From: Bacillus_BA songklensis
Lineage (GTDB): Bacteria > Bacillota > Bacilli > Bacillales > Bacillaceae_H
Assembly: GCF_042649685.1 (NCBI RefSeq)
Contig: NZ_JBHRZT010000072.1
Span: 771,062-835,061, forward strand
Length of the DNA stretch: 64,000 nt
Direction: 5' to 3'
The notes under the pieces were generated by a model. It had not been told where the DNA came from. It was given only the letters and a program-made list of their open reading frames with translations, and made no database searches. A program made the translations under genes and the position numbers. This document shows positions 41,731-50,627 of the stretch, one piece after another. How positions within the stretch are numbered: the first letter of the stretch is position 1; every line of letters starts with the position of its first letter.

Positions 41731-42069
41731 CTACAAAGTTAAAAAATAAAAACCAAAGATGGAAATGATCAAAATCATCATGACAGCTAAACAGAGAACC
41801 ATCATTTTTGAAGACCGAAATGTTTGCTCATTGATTTGGTTGATCTTTTTAAAATAGCTTATTACGGACATAACGATCGTTAACACGCCTGTCACAACAG
41901 CTAAAATACCAATGGTCAAAACGGTTGCATCGGACAGCCAGCTAACAGACGATTTTACATGTAAATTGGTTATTAAAAAGCCGATACCTACGATAGCAAT
42001 AGCAGTTCTTACCCAGGATAGAAAGGTTCGCTCGTTGGCAAGATGCTTATGTAGGCTTTCCTTGCTCAT
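41731..42069 (-). CDS. DUF202 (YidH-like) small membrane protein
   Basis: 112 residues. The DUF202 signature HLANERTFLSWVRTAIAIVG IG is at the N-terminus, followed by three membrane helices and RSSKMMVLCLAVMMILIISI. Function unknown. Start overlaps the preceding ParB-like gene by 4 bases (ATGA), so they are co-translated. Located at the right border of the sulfur island; not obviously part of it. Confidence 0.88.
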   Translation of the reverse strand: MSKESLHKHLANERTFLSWVRTAIAIVGIGFLITNLHVKSSVSWLSDATVLTIGILAVVTGVLTIVMSVISYFKKINQINEQTFRSSKMMVLCLAVMMILIISIFGFYFLTL

Positions 42070-42320
42070 TTTTCGTATGCAACAGGGATTAGATTCATTT
42101 TTACCTTTTCAGCCACAATATAGCGTGTGTAGCCATCCGTGAGAATCTTTGTATCTCGATTAACCGTAATGGGCTCATCTAAGCAGCCTGTCCGTTTTAA
42201 ATAGTTTACAACTTTCCGTATTTTTTCAGGGTTAGGACGTGAATTTAAAAACTTTTCCGTTACAACAATCTCTTCAAATGAAATAAAATCTTCTGTTCCT
42301 TCTGGTCCTTTTATTTTCAC
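42066..42320 (-). CDS. Small ParB/sulfiredoxin-fold protein
   Basis: 84 residues, GTG start at 42320 with gaggtg about 9 bases upstream. The C-terminal half PITVNRDTKILTDGYTRYIV AEKVKMNLIPV is the ParB N-terminal nucleotide-binding fold (D-G-x-x-R and IPV strand). It lacks the helix-turn-helix and dimer domain of real ParB. It pairs with DUF202. Possible CTP/ATP-binding regulator; sulfiredoxin shares this fold, but its catalytic Cys is absent. Confidence 0.65.
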   Translation of the reverse strand: MKIKGPEGTEDFISFEEIVVTEKFLNSRPNPEKIRKVVNYLKRTGCLDEPITVNRDTKILTDGYTRYIVAEKVKMNLIPVAYEK

Positions 42321-42405
42321 TTATGTTTTCACCTCTTCTTCAGTTTAATTATATCCTTCATTTCATTTTCCAGTTCATATAATGAGCCTTACAGGAAGCA
42401 AAAAA

Positions 42406-42434
42406 GCTCGGAGCAAAAATAGTCCGAGCTTTCA
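42406..42434 (-). terminator. Terminator, probably of ydjO
   Basis: Stem agctcgga / tccgagct around gcaaaaatag (42408-42433); on the minus strand followed by T6. It is the first good stem after ydjO, with ~220 bp of nothing recognisable between. Confidence 0.6.
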
Positions 42435-42652
42435 TCCTATAACATGGTTGCATTTAATTAGAATACTTATAAGATACAACAGAAGCAGAAAGCAAAGATA
42501 AATGAATGTTAATTTGTTAATGATCTTGTTTTCAGTTAAAGAAACAGATAGGACTTTTTAAAATCTAAATTGAAAGCTTCATGCTAACTTTATAGACATA
42601 TATACACAATAAAAGATGGGATCCTTATACAAGCCGTGGATATCAATCAGCT

Positions 42653-42847
42653 TCAATGGGGGGGAGGAGGTACTTTTTCCAAAAGACGTTCTCCAGTTCT
42701 CATTTTATGACCGCATAAAGGACAGTTTTGATGCTTCTCATAAGAGAAATCTTTTCTCATCCAACCTATACAGTCTTCTGATTCACATTCCCAAACCTCT
42801 GTTTGTTCTTTAGGTAATGGTTCTTCATTTCTTTTGCGAAAATACAT
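42653..42847 (-). CDS. ydjO: YdjO-like small zinc-ribbon protein
   Basis: 64 residues. Four cysteines in two pairs: WECESEDCIGWMR and CPLCGHKM, a zinc-ribbon arrangement matching B. subtilis YdjO (annotated as cold-inducible). Ends in a Pro-rich tail (KVPPPPH). A ggagg lies upstream. Monocistronic. Confidence 0.85.
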   Translation of the reverse strand: MYFRKRNEEPLPKEQTEVWECESEDCIGWMRKDFSYEKHQNCPLCGHKMRTGERLLEKVPPPPH

Positions 42848-42964
42848 GACAACATCACTACTCCTCCTATCTATTATACCTCAATAAAAAGTAATAATAG
42901 GGGCTTTGTGTTTCTAAATTTTGGATTAATTAATTAATTTCACAAGAGAATTACTTTATATTTT

Positions 42965-43695
42965 CTATACATCACAAAGAAATTCGCCGTTTCGAATGTT
43001 TACGCAACCGAATAAACTCACCGTCGCATGATGACCATGGGTGGGAATTTGTGTTTGTTTCCCTTTGACACTCCATGTGGCACGCAGCGTCTGGTAATCG
43101 CGAATATGACTTTCATCTTCATATAACAGAACTAGCTCATCTGAGACGTTTTTTTCACCATATCCAATTCCCGTTGAAACACTTCTTGTTTCTGACAATT
43201 GGCACGCTTGAGAGTGTATGTTGGTCGCGTATAGCTGAACCCCCATCGTTTCAACATATCGCCGATGCCACTACGAGACATCGTAATCGCGAACTTATCT
43301 TCGATGACGTGCTTTAAAATGCGGGTGTCCCAGCGTGATTCGAAGCCGTATCCCTCTTCAGCCGGTGTACTGTGTTCCAGCATCCGTCGCAGTTCCCGTT
43401 CTTCCTTTGATGACAGAAAAGGCGGCTTGCCGGGTGAATAATCACGATGTAATAAGGCGTTCATCCCACCCTGATTAAATTTCTGGACATAGCCAGAAAT
43501 CGTTTCGCGATGTACGTTTAGAAGTTCGGCCACTTGAACGGCATAATACCCTTGCATAATAAGCCGAATCACCGCCACTCGCTTTGCCATGGAGGCCTTT
43601 TTGATCGTTTTTTCATGCCTTTGAAGTTGTTCAATCGTCCAGCCATGGTTATTCGTAATCGTGAGTCCTTTTCTCATCTTCATTCGCTCCTTCAT
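42965..43695 (-). pseudogene. IS630-family transposase, 3'-truncated
   Basis: N-terminal frame 43132-43695 (187 codons): HTH IMQGYYAVQVAELLNVHRET ISGYVQKFNQGGMNALL, PGKPPFLSSKEE, then YTRPTYTLKRANCQKQEVF. It ends at an A7 tract, after which the -1 frame continues KKNVSDELVLLYEDESHIRD YQTLRATWSVKGKQTQIPTH to a stop at 42965. The first Asp of the DDE triad is present; the second Asp and Glu are missing, so the 3' third is lost. A different IS630 subtype from the copy at 27 kb. Confidence 0.82.
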
Positions 43696-43735
43696 TCATT
43701 CTTTTAGGAGCAGTATAGACAAGAAAGATAGACTT

Positions 43736-44005
43736 TTAAACGTGTCGAGAAATTAAGCCGGATTTATATAGCTCTGTAAGGTACAATAGATTAGTTGATG
43801 GGAAGTGTCCATCTAATATAGTCTTATGTGAGTCCATATTAAAGACCAATGGATCTATCACTATTCTGTTATTTGAATAAGCAGTTTGTTTCGTTCTTCT
43901 CAAAACTGCCTCTAAAACGGTATATCCTTCTTTTTGAAGAAATATTCTAATAAGATCTCGCATTTCCTTTTCATCATCGACAGTCATTATGGTAACACTT
44001 TTCAT
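43736..44005 (-). pseudogene. Response-regulator remnant with internal deletion
   Basis: ATG at 44005 (MKSVTIMTVDDEKEMRDLIR IFLQKEGYTVLEA) gives the first ~33 residues of an OmpR-type receiver domain. The frame then jumps straight to winged-helix-domain sequence (VLRRTKQTAYSNNRIVIDPL VFNMDSHKTI), so the phosphoacceptor Asp and most of the receiver are missing. The C-terminus is cut by the IS630 remnant at 43736. No sensor kinase remains nearby. Confidence 0.75.
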
Positions 44006-44035
44006 ATTTCTACCTCGCTTTAATTTTTTGTTCAT

Positions 44036-44500
44036 ACAGCCAGTTTGGTGGAGAACATCATTGTAAAGTTAGATCTTATTTATAAAGTCATTATTGATAA
44101 TGGATTGCTCCTTGCTACGATGAAAAGAATCATAAATTATTAGATATAAAGAGTATGGACTTAATGTTAAAAAACGGCATCACTTATACCTTATAATGGT
44201 ACTTCTGAGATAGAAACCGTGTTAAAAGCTACAATCAAAATCATTATGGTTCACCTAATCCTCAATAGCATACATGAATAGTACACCATGCCCTCATACA
44301 TAGAATTTTCCTAGTGTACAGGAGCTTCTACATTTATATGAATATCTCTTTGAAAATAGATGAATCTAAGTCCGTAAATTCTATTTTTCTTCTTATACAA
44401 GGGATTATTCTTTACGGAGGAGAAATATTACCAGACGTAAATTTATAGCATGGAACGCTCTCCTTATAATAATCCGGTTATTAATAAAGACCGGACCTTT
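44036..44500. other. Non-coding, probably decayed stretch
   Basis: About 460 bases without a supported gene. A plus-strand ggaggag at 44418 is followed by a frame reading TRRKFIAWNALLII, which resembles an N-terminal membrane or Tat-like segment but lacks a start and runs into the antisense of the FixH remnant. A small stem tccggt...accgga sits at ~44476-44498. Confidence 0.35.
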
Positions 44501-44508
44501 CAATAAGC

Positions 44509-44652
44509 TTAATGATGATGGCCTTGTTCTTGATTTTGTGGTTCTTCTTTAAGGGTATTTAGTTCCTCTTCGGAAACATTTCCTACAATGAATTGTTTCT
44601 TAGGCATCACATGTAAACCACGAGCTGTTACGTGGGTTTGAACATAGTAATT
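44509..44652 (-). pseudogene. FixH/YtkA-like domain, C-terminal fragment
   Basis: The minus-strand frame YYVQTHVTARGLHVMPKKQF IVGNVSEEELNTLKEEPQNQ EQGHHH stops at 44509. The VQTHVTARGLH segment and His-rich tail fit FixH/YtkA-like exported proteins that accompany copper and PepSY genes. It is fused out of frame to the PepSY fragment at ~44652; the N-terminal part is gone. Confidence 0.6.
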
Positions 44653-45178
44653 GGTCTACATGCAATGTTGCATTATCCCCTGGTTTTGTATGGGAGGTAG
44701 CAATCGTATAAACACCTTTCTCATCTTGGGGCATGGATATTGTATACGGTTTTTTTATGTGTTCATTTTTAGCAATATACGTGACATCTTCAAGTGAAAT
44801 AGGCACATAACCATTCGTTGTAGACGCCGGAACCGGTAAATTTTCTGTAGCCCAAGGAACATCTTCTGCTACATCCTTCGTTTTTATGGTTGATTCTGGT
44901 TTTTCTCCCCAACTAAAAGCAAATGCTGGATAGCCAGTATTGGTTGAAGTCGCCAGTCGGTTAATTTGCTCCCCCATAACACCTGACCATGGAAGACCTG
45001 TTGCAATTAAAATTAAAATAAATAGAGATAACCAGAAAGCTGGTACAGCATGCATATCACGCCAAAAAGTTCTCCCGTTCCTGTTATACCTTGGTAAAAT
45101 GGTTTCCCATATAAAGGCCTTATTTCTTGGCCACCAAATATATAACCCTGTTAAGTGGAACTTTACAGTTCTTACACG
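44653..45178 (-). pseudogene. PepSY-associated membrane protein fragment
   Basis: The frame contains TGLYIWWPRNKAFIWETILP RYNRNGRTFWRDMHAVPAFW LSLFILILIATGLPWSGVMG, the core of PepSY_TM proteins (~450 residues when intact). The N-terminal ~150 residues are replaced by unrelated codons (MMNYRVRTVKFH), and the C-terminal half is cut at TLHVDQ where it joins the FixH remnant. Two deletion edges; not functional. It was probably linked to copper/iron handling like its nos neighbours. Confidence 0.75.
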
Positions 45179-45197
45179 ATAATTCATCACAAAAACA

Positions 45198-45220
45198 AGG
45201 CTGCCGGGTACCCGGCAGCC
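45198..45220 (-). terminator. Terminator of the nos-like operon
   Basis: Perfect 20-bp palindrome ggctgccggg/cccggcagcc (near 45199-45219), immediately after the nosF-like stop, followed on the minus strand by ttgttttt. Confidence 0.8.
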
Positions 45221-45919
45221 TCATACGCTTCGATGTAAATGTAATAATTCTATCGTTGTTTTTTCCTTATCAAGTTCGTTACGAATCGTTTTAACGATTT
45301 TTCCTTCCTTCATAAATAAAATCGTATCTCCCACCTCTGCAGCCACGTCCATCATATGGGTAGAGAAAACAATAGTTGTTCCAGATTTTTTCACTTCTTG
45401 TAAAATCGCCACAAATTCGTTCACCCAAAATGGATCCAGGCCATTCGTAGGCTCATCTAGCAACAATAGGAGGGGGGAGCCTAGCAATGCTTGTCCAAAT
45501 ACTAGTCGTTGACGCATTCCCTTTGATAAATTTTTGACAAGTTCACGTTTCTTCTCTAATAATCCAATACGTTGCAGAATTTCATCAATTTGTTTTTCTG
45601 CTACTTGGCGGTGTGCTGCATAAAACGAGAGAAATTCTTGAACCGTCATCATCTGTTGAGCAAAAAAATCATCTGGCATATAGCCAATTTGGGATACATA
45701 TTCCTGACGATTTTTTTGTAAATGAACATTATTTAACCACACTGTCCCTGTTGTTGGCTTTGAAATGGCGGCTAAAATATGCAGAAGGGTGCTTTTTCCT
45801 GCTCCGTTTCCCCCGCATAAAACAACGCATTCTCCCTTTTGCAATTGAAAAGATGTTGACGAAAGGGCCATCTTCTTTCCAAACTTCTTAGAAACAGAAT
45901 CTACTTTTATGAATGTCAC
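45221..45919 (-). CDS. nosF: NosF-like ABC transporter ATPase
   Basis: 232 residues from GTG 45919, 8 bases after ggagg; the upstream frame lies within nosY. Walker A GGNGAGKSTLL, signature LSKGMRQRLVFGQALLG, Walker B LLLLDEPTNGLD and H-loop STHMMD intact. Start overlaps nosY by 4 bases. NosFY with NosD supplies sulfur or a cofactor for copper-site assembly of nitrous oxide reductase (family knowledge). No nosZ is present here. Confidence 0.85.
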   Translation of the reverse strand: MTFIKVDSVSKKFGKKMALSSTSFQLQKGECVVLCGGNGAGKSTLLHILAAISKPTTGTVWLNNVHLQKNRQEYVSQIGYMPDDFFAQQMMTVQEFLSFYAAHRQVAEKQIDEILQRIGLLEKKRELVKNLSKGMRQRLVFGQALLGSPLLLLLDEPTNGLDPFWVNEFVAILQEVKKSGTTIVFSTHMMDVAAEVGDTILFMKEGKIVKTIRNELDKEKTTIELLHLHRSV

Positions 45920-46728
45920 TGGAATTTCCTCCGTTCTAAATTCCAGGATGCTAGGGTTAATGAAAAAGCAAGATAGACCAACGTATATACACCTATAACA
46001 CCCCATGAAATTTTTATTTTCAAAAAGTTGACAAGAGCATCAAACGGTTGTCCAAACACGGCCCCTCCTCCTAACTGAACAACAAACATGACCCTGAGAA
46101 GCTCAGCCGGGTTGATCAATAATGACAGTTTTAATAGTCGACCAATCATTGGGTATGGAAAAAATCCTAATAATCCTATAAGAACGCTTGCCCACATCAT
46201 AATGAGAAAAAACCAAACACCAATCGAAAACATTAGTGCTTGCCACCTATTGGATACAAAGACTCCTATTAACATGCCAATCACCAGAAAAAAAACGATT
46301 AATAGGATTGAAAAGACATAGACAAGAAGCAGCCATTTTACAGATAATGCACTTTGGCTTATAAGAGTAATACCCATTCCAATTCCAAAACTTAATGTAA
46401 AAATGGCGCATTGTGCAATAAGTTGCCCTACATATTTCCCTAGTACATACTTAAAAGTTGAAATGGGATATGTACTTAGCAGTTGCCATTGGCCATTTTC
46501 CATTTCACTTGCAATAGAAAATGATCCAATAATTAACATGAATAATGGCACAAGATACAAAAGTAGATTGGCAATGGTTCCGGTCATATTCGTATACCCA
46601 TTAAAATCAGGCATGCTCCGTCCAAGCATAAACAAAATAGAAAGTACAATCGACCATAGCACAACAAACGTATAGGAAGACGGCTGTCTTAACGTCGTTC
46701 TCCATTCTGCATGCAGTGTATTCCTCAT
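45916..46728 (-). CDS. nosY: NosY-like ABC-2 permease
   Basis: 270 residues, six membrane helices. FSIASEMENGQWQLLSTYPI STFKYVLGKYVGQ is the conserved cytoplasmic loop of NosY/ABC-2 permeases. Near the end WGVIGVYTLVYLAFSLTLASWNLERR. Partner of NosF (4-bp overlap) and NosD. 133 bp after nosL. Confidence 0.85.
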   Translation of the reverse strand: MRNTLHAEWRTTLRQPSSYTFVVLWSIVLSILFMLGRSMPDFNGYTNMTGTIANLLLYLVPLFMLIIGSFSIASEMENGQWQLLSTYPISTFKYVLGKYVGQLIAQCAIFTLSFGIGMGITLISQSALSVKWLLLVYVFSILLIVFFLVIGMLIGVFVSNRWQALMFSIGVWFFLIMMWASVLIGLLGFFPYPMIGRLLKLSLLINPAELLRVMFVVQLGGGAVFGQPFDALVNFLKIKISWGVIGVYTLVYLAFSLTLASWNLERRKFQ

Positions 46729-46861
46729 TTCATCCCTCTTCTCCGTATACGGTTTACAATTTAATCAAAATCGAATAGACGGTACGCTTTAATCCTTTAC
46801 AATGCTTAGATTTAAGCGACCGTCCATATGGTTTAAGATAAATGTTAAGCAGACTTAATGA

Positions 46862-47377
46862 CTACTCATGATCATGCTCCATCGTATCGCTATGTTCACC
46901 TTCCATATGCATGTCCATGTCATGGTTCATTTCCCATTTATGTTGTTGCAATTGATCGTATGTTAAAAGTTCCCCTTGATGCTCGGAAATGTATTGTTCA
47001 GCCTCTTTTTTGTCACTGAATGAAACAACGTTGTAGGCCATCGGAGTTTTAATGGATTTGTCATGCACAAAGGTAGCTTTTTCAAGCTCGACCCATTCCT
47101 TTGTATCATAATCACGAACAAATTTCGCTAGTAGCTTTTCATCCTTATTTTCAGCCATCCAATTATACATACAACCAATGTCATCAAACTTTAGCGCTTT
47201 GCCATTTTCCAAAACGACTTCGGTCGCAAACTGGTTATCCATCACAGACATGTTGCATATAGCGCATTTATCTGTTTTTTCATCAATAGCCACTGGCTGC
47301 ACATCTTTTTGATTACATCCTGCCAGTGCAAACACAACAATAAATAATAGTGAACATAATAGACTTTTCCATTTCAT
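46862..47377 (-). CDS. nosL: NosL-like copper lipoprotein
   Basis: 171 residues. Lipoprotein signal ending LAGC (Cys21), then KCAICNMSVMDNQFATEVVL, the NosL metal-binding CxxC-M region, and FDDIGCMYNWM. A long Met/His-rich tail (HDMDMHMEGEHSD then HDHE) adds further copper ligands. A membrane-anchored copper chaperone for nitrous oxide reductase or other copper enzymes. Start overlaps the nosD stop by 4 bases. Confidence 0.92.
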   Translation of the reverse strand: MKWKSLLCSLLFIVVFALAGCNQKDVQPVAIDEKTDKCAICNMSVMDNQFATEVVLENGKALKFDDIGCMYNWMAENKDEKLLAKFVRDYDTKEWVELEKATFVHDKSIKTPMAYNVVSFSDKKEAEQYISEHQGELLTYDQLQQHKWEMNHDMDMHMEGEHSDTMEHDHE

Positions 47378-48651
47378 CTTGAGTTCCTCCCTAATCTAAA
47401 TAGTTTTATTCCAATCATGATCATACTAGTACTAATCAATACCGTGAGTAAAATGGAGATCAGCGATGGTTTGGCTGCACGTAATGGCATATCCGTAAGT
47501 GGTTGCGGATCTTTCATTATTTCATTCTCAGGGCTTTTTATTAATTTTTGTAGAACAATCATTCCTGGTGAATCAAAAAAAAGCTGATATTCTGGTACAT
47601 CTTTTGTAAGGATTAAAAATAACGGATCAGCTCTATAAGGTAAAATACTGATTCCATTTCTATTCGCATCTAACTTTAGTGCCGCATCCCAATAATTGTT
47701 CTTAATTTGATTATCTGTACTTTTCACTGCCTGTGATTCGTTTACATTCGCGATAAATGTATTTTGCTGAATCGTATTTTGATTAGCATTTTTAAACTGA
47801 ATACCTGTAAAATTCCCACTAATGATATTATGTGTAATCATATTTTCACGAGAGCTTTCCATATAAAGACCAACACGATTTTGTGAAATCTCGTTTCGTA
47901 ATATGGTTGTCCGATAGGCATCATATAGCAAGACGCCTTGTGAATTCACATTATCATTGTTAACATTAAATTCATTTTCTATAATTTTTACCCCATCTGT
48001 CTGCATAGACATGATCCCTGTGAAGTTATGAGTCGATTGATTCCCTTGTACGAGTACATCTTTACAGAACATGAGATGAATACCATAACGAGCTTTCTCC
48101 ATTTTGTTATTTCGCAATTGATTTCCATTGCTGCCTTCCAAATAAACACCATCTCTTACATTCTCAAAATGCACATTTTGGATGAGATTATGGTCAGATT
48201 CCCACAAGTCAATACCGTTTCCAGCACCTGCTGTTGTAATGGAACCCTTTTCAATAACGATTCCACTAGCCCGATTAAGCTTGATTCCATAATGGTTTGA
48301 TTGAATTTGCATATTTTCTAAATGATGATTTTTACCTGTTACATAAATAGCTGTTGTGTCTGAAGTCTTGCTACACTGTTCAATTTTTAAGTTTTTCAAC
48401 ACAACACCATCATCTTTCAAAGTAACAACAGGCTGATCACTACAAGAGCGAATAACAGTATTTTTACCTCCTTCTATCGTTATTGGCTTATTGATTACAA
48501 TTTCTCCGTCATAAATAGAATCAATCAGCTTTAGAGTACCGCCTTCAGGTAAAGCATCGATTTTCGTTTGCAGCTCGCTTTCTGCCATGGCGGGAGAGAT
48601 ACATCCAAACAAGGCCAATAAAAAAACAAATAATAGTCGAAGCATCCTCAT
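47374..48651 (-). CDS. nosD: NosD-like periplasmic beta-helix protein
   Basis: 425 residues. Signal peptide (1-23), then repeated parallel beta-helix (CASH) turns such as HNLIQNVHFENVRDGVYLEG, RYGIHLMFCKDVLVQGN and GVLLYDAYRTTILRNEISQN RVGLYMESS, and a C-terminal helix (ISILLTVLISTSMIMIGIKL). NosD works with NosFY in maturing the copper-sulfur centre of NosZ. First gene of a four-gene operon whose order D-L-Y-F is intact. No nosZ lies upstream in the next 600 bp. Confidence 0.9.
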   Translation of the reverse strand: MRMLRLLFVFLLALFGCISPAMAESELQTKIDALPEGGTLKLIDSIYDGEIVINKPITIEGGKNTVIRSCSDQPVVTLKDDGVVLKNLKIEQCSKTSDTTAIYVTGKNHHLENMQIQSNHYGIKLNRASGIVIEKGSITTAGAGNGIDLWESDHNLIQNVHFENVRDGVYLEGSNGNQLRNNKMEKARYGIHLMFCKDVLVQGNQSTHNFTGIMSMQTDGVKIIENEFNVNNDNVNSQGVLLYDAYRTTILRNEISQNRVGLYMESSRENMITHNIISGNFTGIQFKNANQNTIQQNTFIANVNESQAVKSTDNQIKNNYWDAALKLDANRNGISILPYRADPLFLILTKDVPEYQLFFDSPGMIVLQKLIKSPENEIMKDPQPLTDMPLRAAKPSLISILLTVLISTSMIMIGIKLFRLGRNSR

Positions 48652-49266
48652 ATGGCACTACCTTTTTATATAAATTTTTTGTCTGCTATAATGTATAAAA
48701 AAAATGTGTTGTTTTTATGAAAAAACAATGACTATTTATGGTTATTTTTTGATTATCGCTTCTTTTAGTTCTCGTATAAACCTTGAATTGTTTCAAAATA
48801 CGAATATCAATATCAGGTTAATACCGAACATCTCAGCTTTTGATACGTTGAGAATTTAATATGAAATTTCTTATTCCGTATAAAAATTACTGGTAGAACA
48901 ATTGGTTTTCCTAGTAGTTTGGCTGTCTCATCCTTTTTATACCAGAATCGAAAAGATTGCTATCACTACATAAAAATAAATTCCCTTAACCCTAACCTTT
49001 TATGACTATCCAAGTTACCTATCAAACAATTTATAACGTGTTGCAAAGCTGTCCTATTAAAGTCTTTACACTTCAAGGATGAGATAAACTTGTGACGACT
49101 TGTGATAAAGCAAAGCTATCGTACTCATGCTATTTTAAATTAAATACTTCAAATAGCGTTAGTTAACATAACAATTGATATCAGCAATCAAAATGGATAT
49201 CTCTGTGTTACTAAAGTAATGTTTGTGCACTAGAAACACTCTGTATAATAAAAACCATATTTGATC
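48652..49266. other. Non-coding stretch upstream of nosD
   Basis: About 615 bases; no nosZ remnant or other gene recognised in six frames. Probable nosD promoter within the AT-rich 48660-48720. Confidence 0.5.
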
Positions 49267-49797
49267 TTATAATTTCTTATCCATATGCAATGTTTTCCAT
49301 ACCGGATCAGCTTCTGCTAATCTATCCACAAAACCTTGAGCTTTCCAAAACGGAATGGCTCCAGGTAGAAACGGATGTGTGTGTAAATAGAGCGTTTGAT
49401 AACCCGCTTCACGACTGAAGCTTGTCACCTTTTTAAATAATGCAGTCCCAATCCCCAAACGTCGATAGTTCGGATCCATGTAGCATCTTACAATTTCCGC
49501 GGTTTTGGGTAAATCATAGCATCCCTGCAACTGGTCAAATCGTCCGTCGTACGGGCAAACACCAATGGTCCCTAACACTGTCCCATCCTCAGAAAAAGCA
49601 GCAAAAAACGCAGAATTTTCGGGTTGTACATAGTACTGTTCAAAATGAAGAAGGTCGGACGGGAGTTGCTCTTGACATAACATGGGGAAGATTTCTTTTC
49701 GTATCTTCATCACAAATTCTATAATTTGATCGTATTCACATTTTTGAACCTCTTTAATCGTATATGACTGTATTATTTTCATATCTCTCATATTCAT
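49267..49797 (-). CDS. GNAT-family N-acetyltransferase
   Basis: 176 residues. Acetyl-CoA motif A: AEIVRCYMDPNYRRLGIGTA LFKKV (R-R-x-G-I-G-x-A). Motif B follows: YLHTHPFLPGAIPFWKAQGF. Substrate not predictable. The start at 49797 or the Met codons just inside is uncertain; an aaggg lies just upstream. Stands alone, upstream flanked by a long hairpin. Confidence 0.88.
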   Translation of the reverse strand: MNMRDMKIIQSYTIKEVQKCEYDQIIEFVMKIRKEIFPMLCQEQLPSDLLHFEQYYVQPENSAFFAAFSEDGTVLGTIGVCPYDGRFDQLQGCYDLPKTAEIVRCYMDPNYRRLGIGTALFKKVTSFSREAGYQTLYLHTHPFLPGAIPFWKAQGFVDRLAEADPVWKTLHMDKKL

Positions 49798-49822
49798 CCC
49801 TTTAAATTGGTTAAAACATAAT

Positions 49823-49876
49823 AATACTCCATAACCTTTTTATTGACTATATGAAATAAAAAGGTTATGGAGTATT
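49823..49876. repeat. Long inverted repeat upstream of the GNAT gene
   Basis: The ~22-bp arms aatactccataacctttttatt / aataaaaaggttatggagtatt are complementary, with a ~10-base loop. Between the MATE fragment and the GNAT gene on the minus strand. It could be a terminator or attenuator (weak U-tract) or a mini-element. Confidence 0.65.
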
Positions 49877-49961
49877 AAAGAACGATCCAAGTATTATAAG
49901 GACACGCTCAGATATATTTATATATGCCTCTTTATATCAATTTATTACTCTGTGTTTGTAT

Positions 49962-50183
49962 CTAGCTAATCCTACTATTATGCCTATAACGATCTCCTTT
50001 TACAGAAAAGAGCTTACGATTTAACTTAGGAATATATATGGCTAAGTTAAATGAACGACCTAAGCTAAATAAAATAAAGGCTAGCCATAATCCATGGTTT
50101 TGAAGAGAAGGAACGGATACATATAAAACGACCAGAAAAACAGCTAATGCATAAATCGATGATTCAACGCACTTCCTCCTCAC
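49962..50183 (-). pseudogene. Membrane-transporter C-terminal fragment (MATE-like)
   Basis: 73 codons, two helices (ESSIYALAVFLVVLYVSVPS; HGLWLAFILFSLGRSFNLAI YIPKLNRK). The pattern resembles the last helices of MATE multidrug exporters. The start overlaps the ABC fragment upstream, and no N-terminal part exists. Family assignment tentative. Confidence 0.45.
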
Positions 50184-50557
50184 GATTCAAAAACATGAAG
50201 CAATTCTTTTGTATAAGGATGTCTGTTCTCTGAGAATAGCTCTTGTTTCTTACATTCATCTACAATACGACCGTGATGCATCACCATAATACGATGGCTC
50301 ATAAAATTTACAGCCGCAAGATCATGGGAAATAAACAAATAAGAAAGCCCTAACTTTTCTTGTAAATCCTTCAATAAGTTTAAAACTTTAGCTTGTATAG
50401 ATACATCTAGACTGGCCGTTGGCTCATCTAGAATAATTAGAGAAGGCTCTATACTGATAGCCCGAGCGATCACCACTCGTTGCTTCTGTCCCCCACTTAA
50501 CTCGTGCGGATAGGAATAAAGATACTTTGACGGAATATCGACCATATCAAGCAAATA
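50180..50557 (-). pseudogene. Oligopeptide ABC transporter ATPase (DppF/OppF-like), 5'-truncated
   Basis: Homology begins at AEYLLDMVDIPSKYLYSYPH ELSGGQKQRVVIARAISIEP and continues LIILDEPTASLDVSIQAKVL, SYLFISHDLAAV, to a normal end. Signature, Walker B and H-loop are present, but the first ~130 residues with Walker A are missing. The frame upstream is unrelated sequence overlapping the amine-oxidase start. Inactive. Confidence 0.78.
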
Positions 50558-50627
50558 TTCCGCACATAGGCATTTCTGCAAGTGAATACAATGTAATAAA
50601 TTTCTTTGTAGAGGAGCGAAGAGATAG

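Noticed and set aside
49823..49876. CRISPR-like or MITE call for the long inverted repeat
   Set aside because: Single copy, no spacers, no target duplication; kept only as an inverted repeat.
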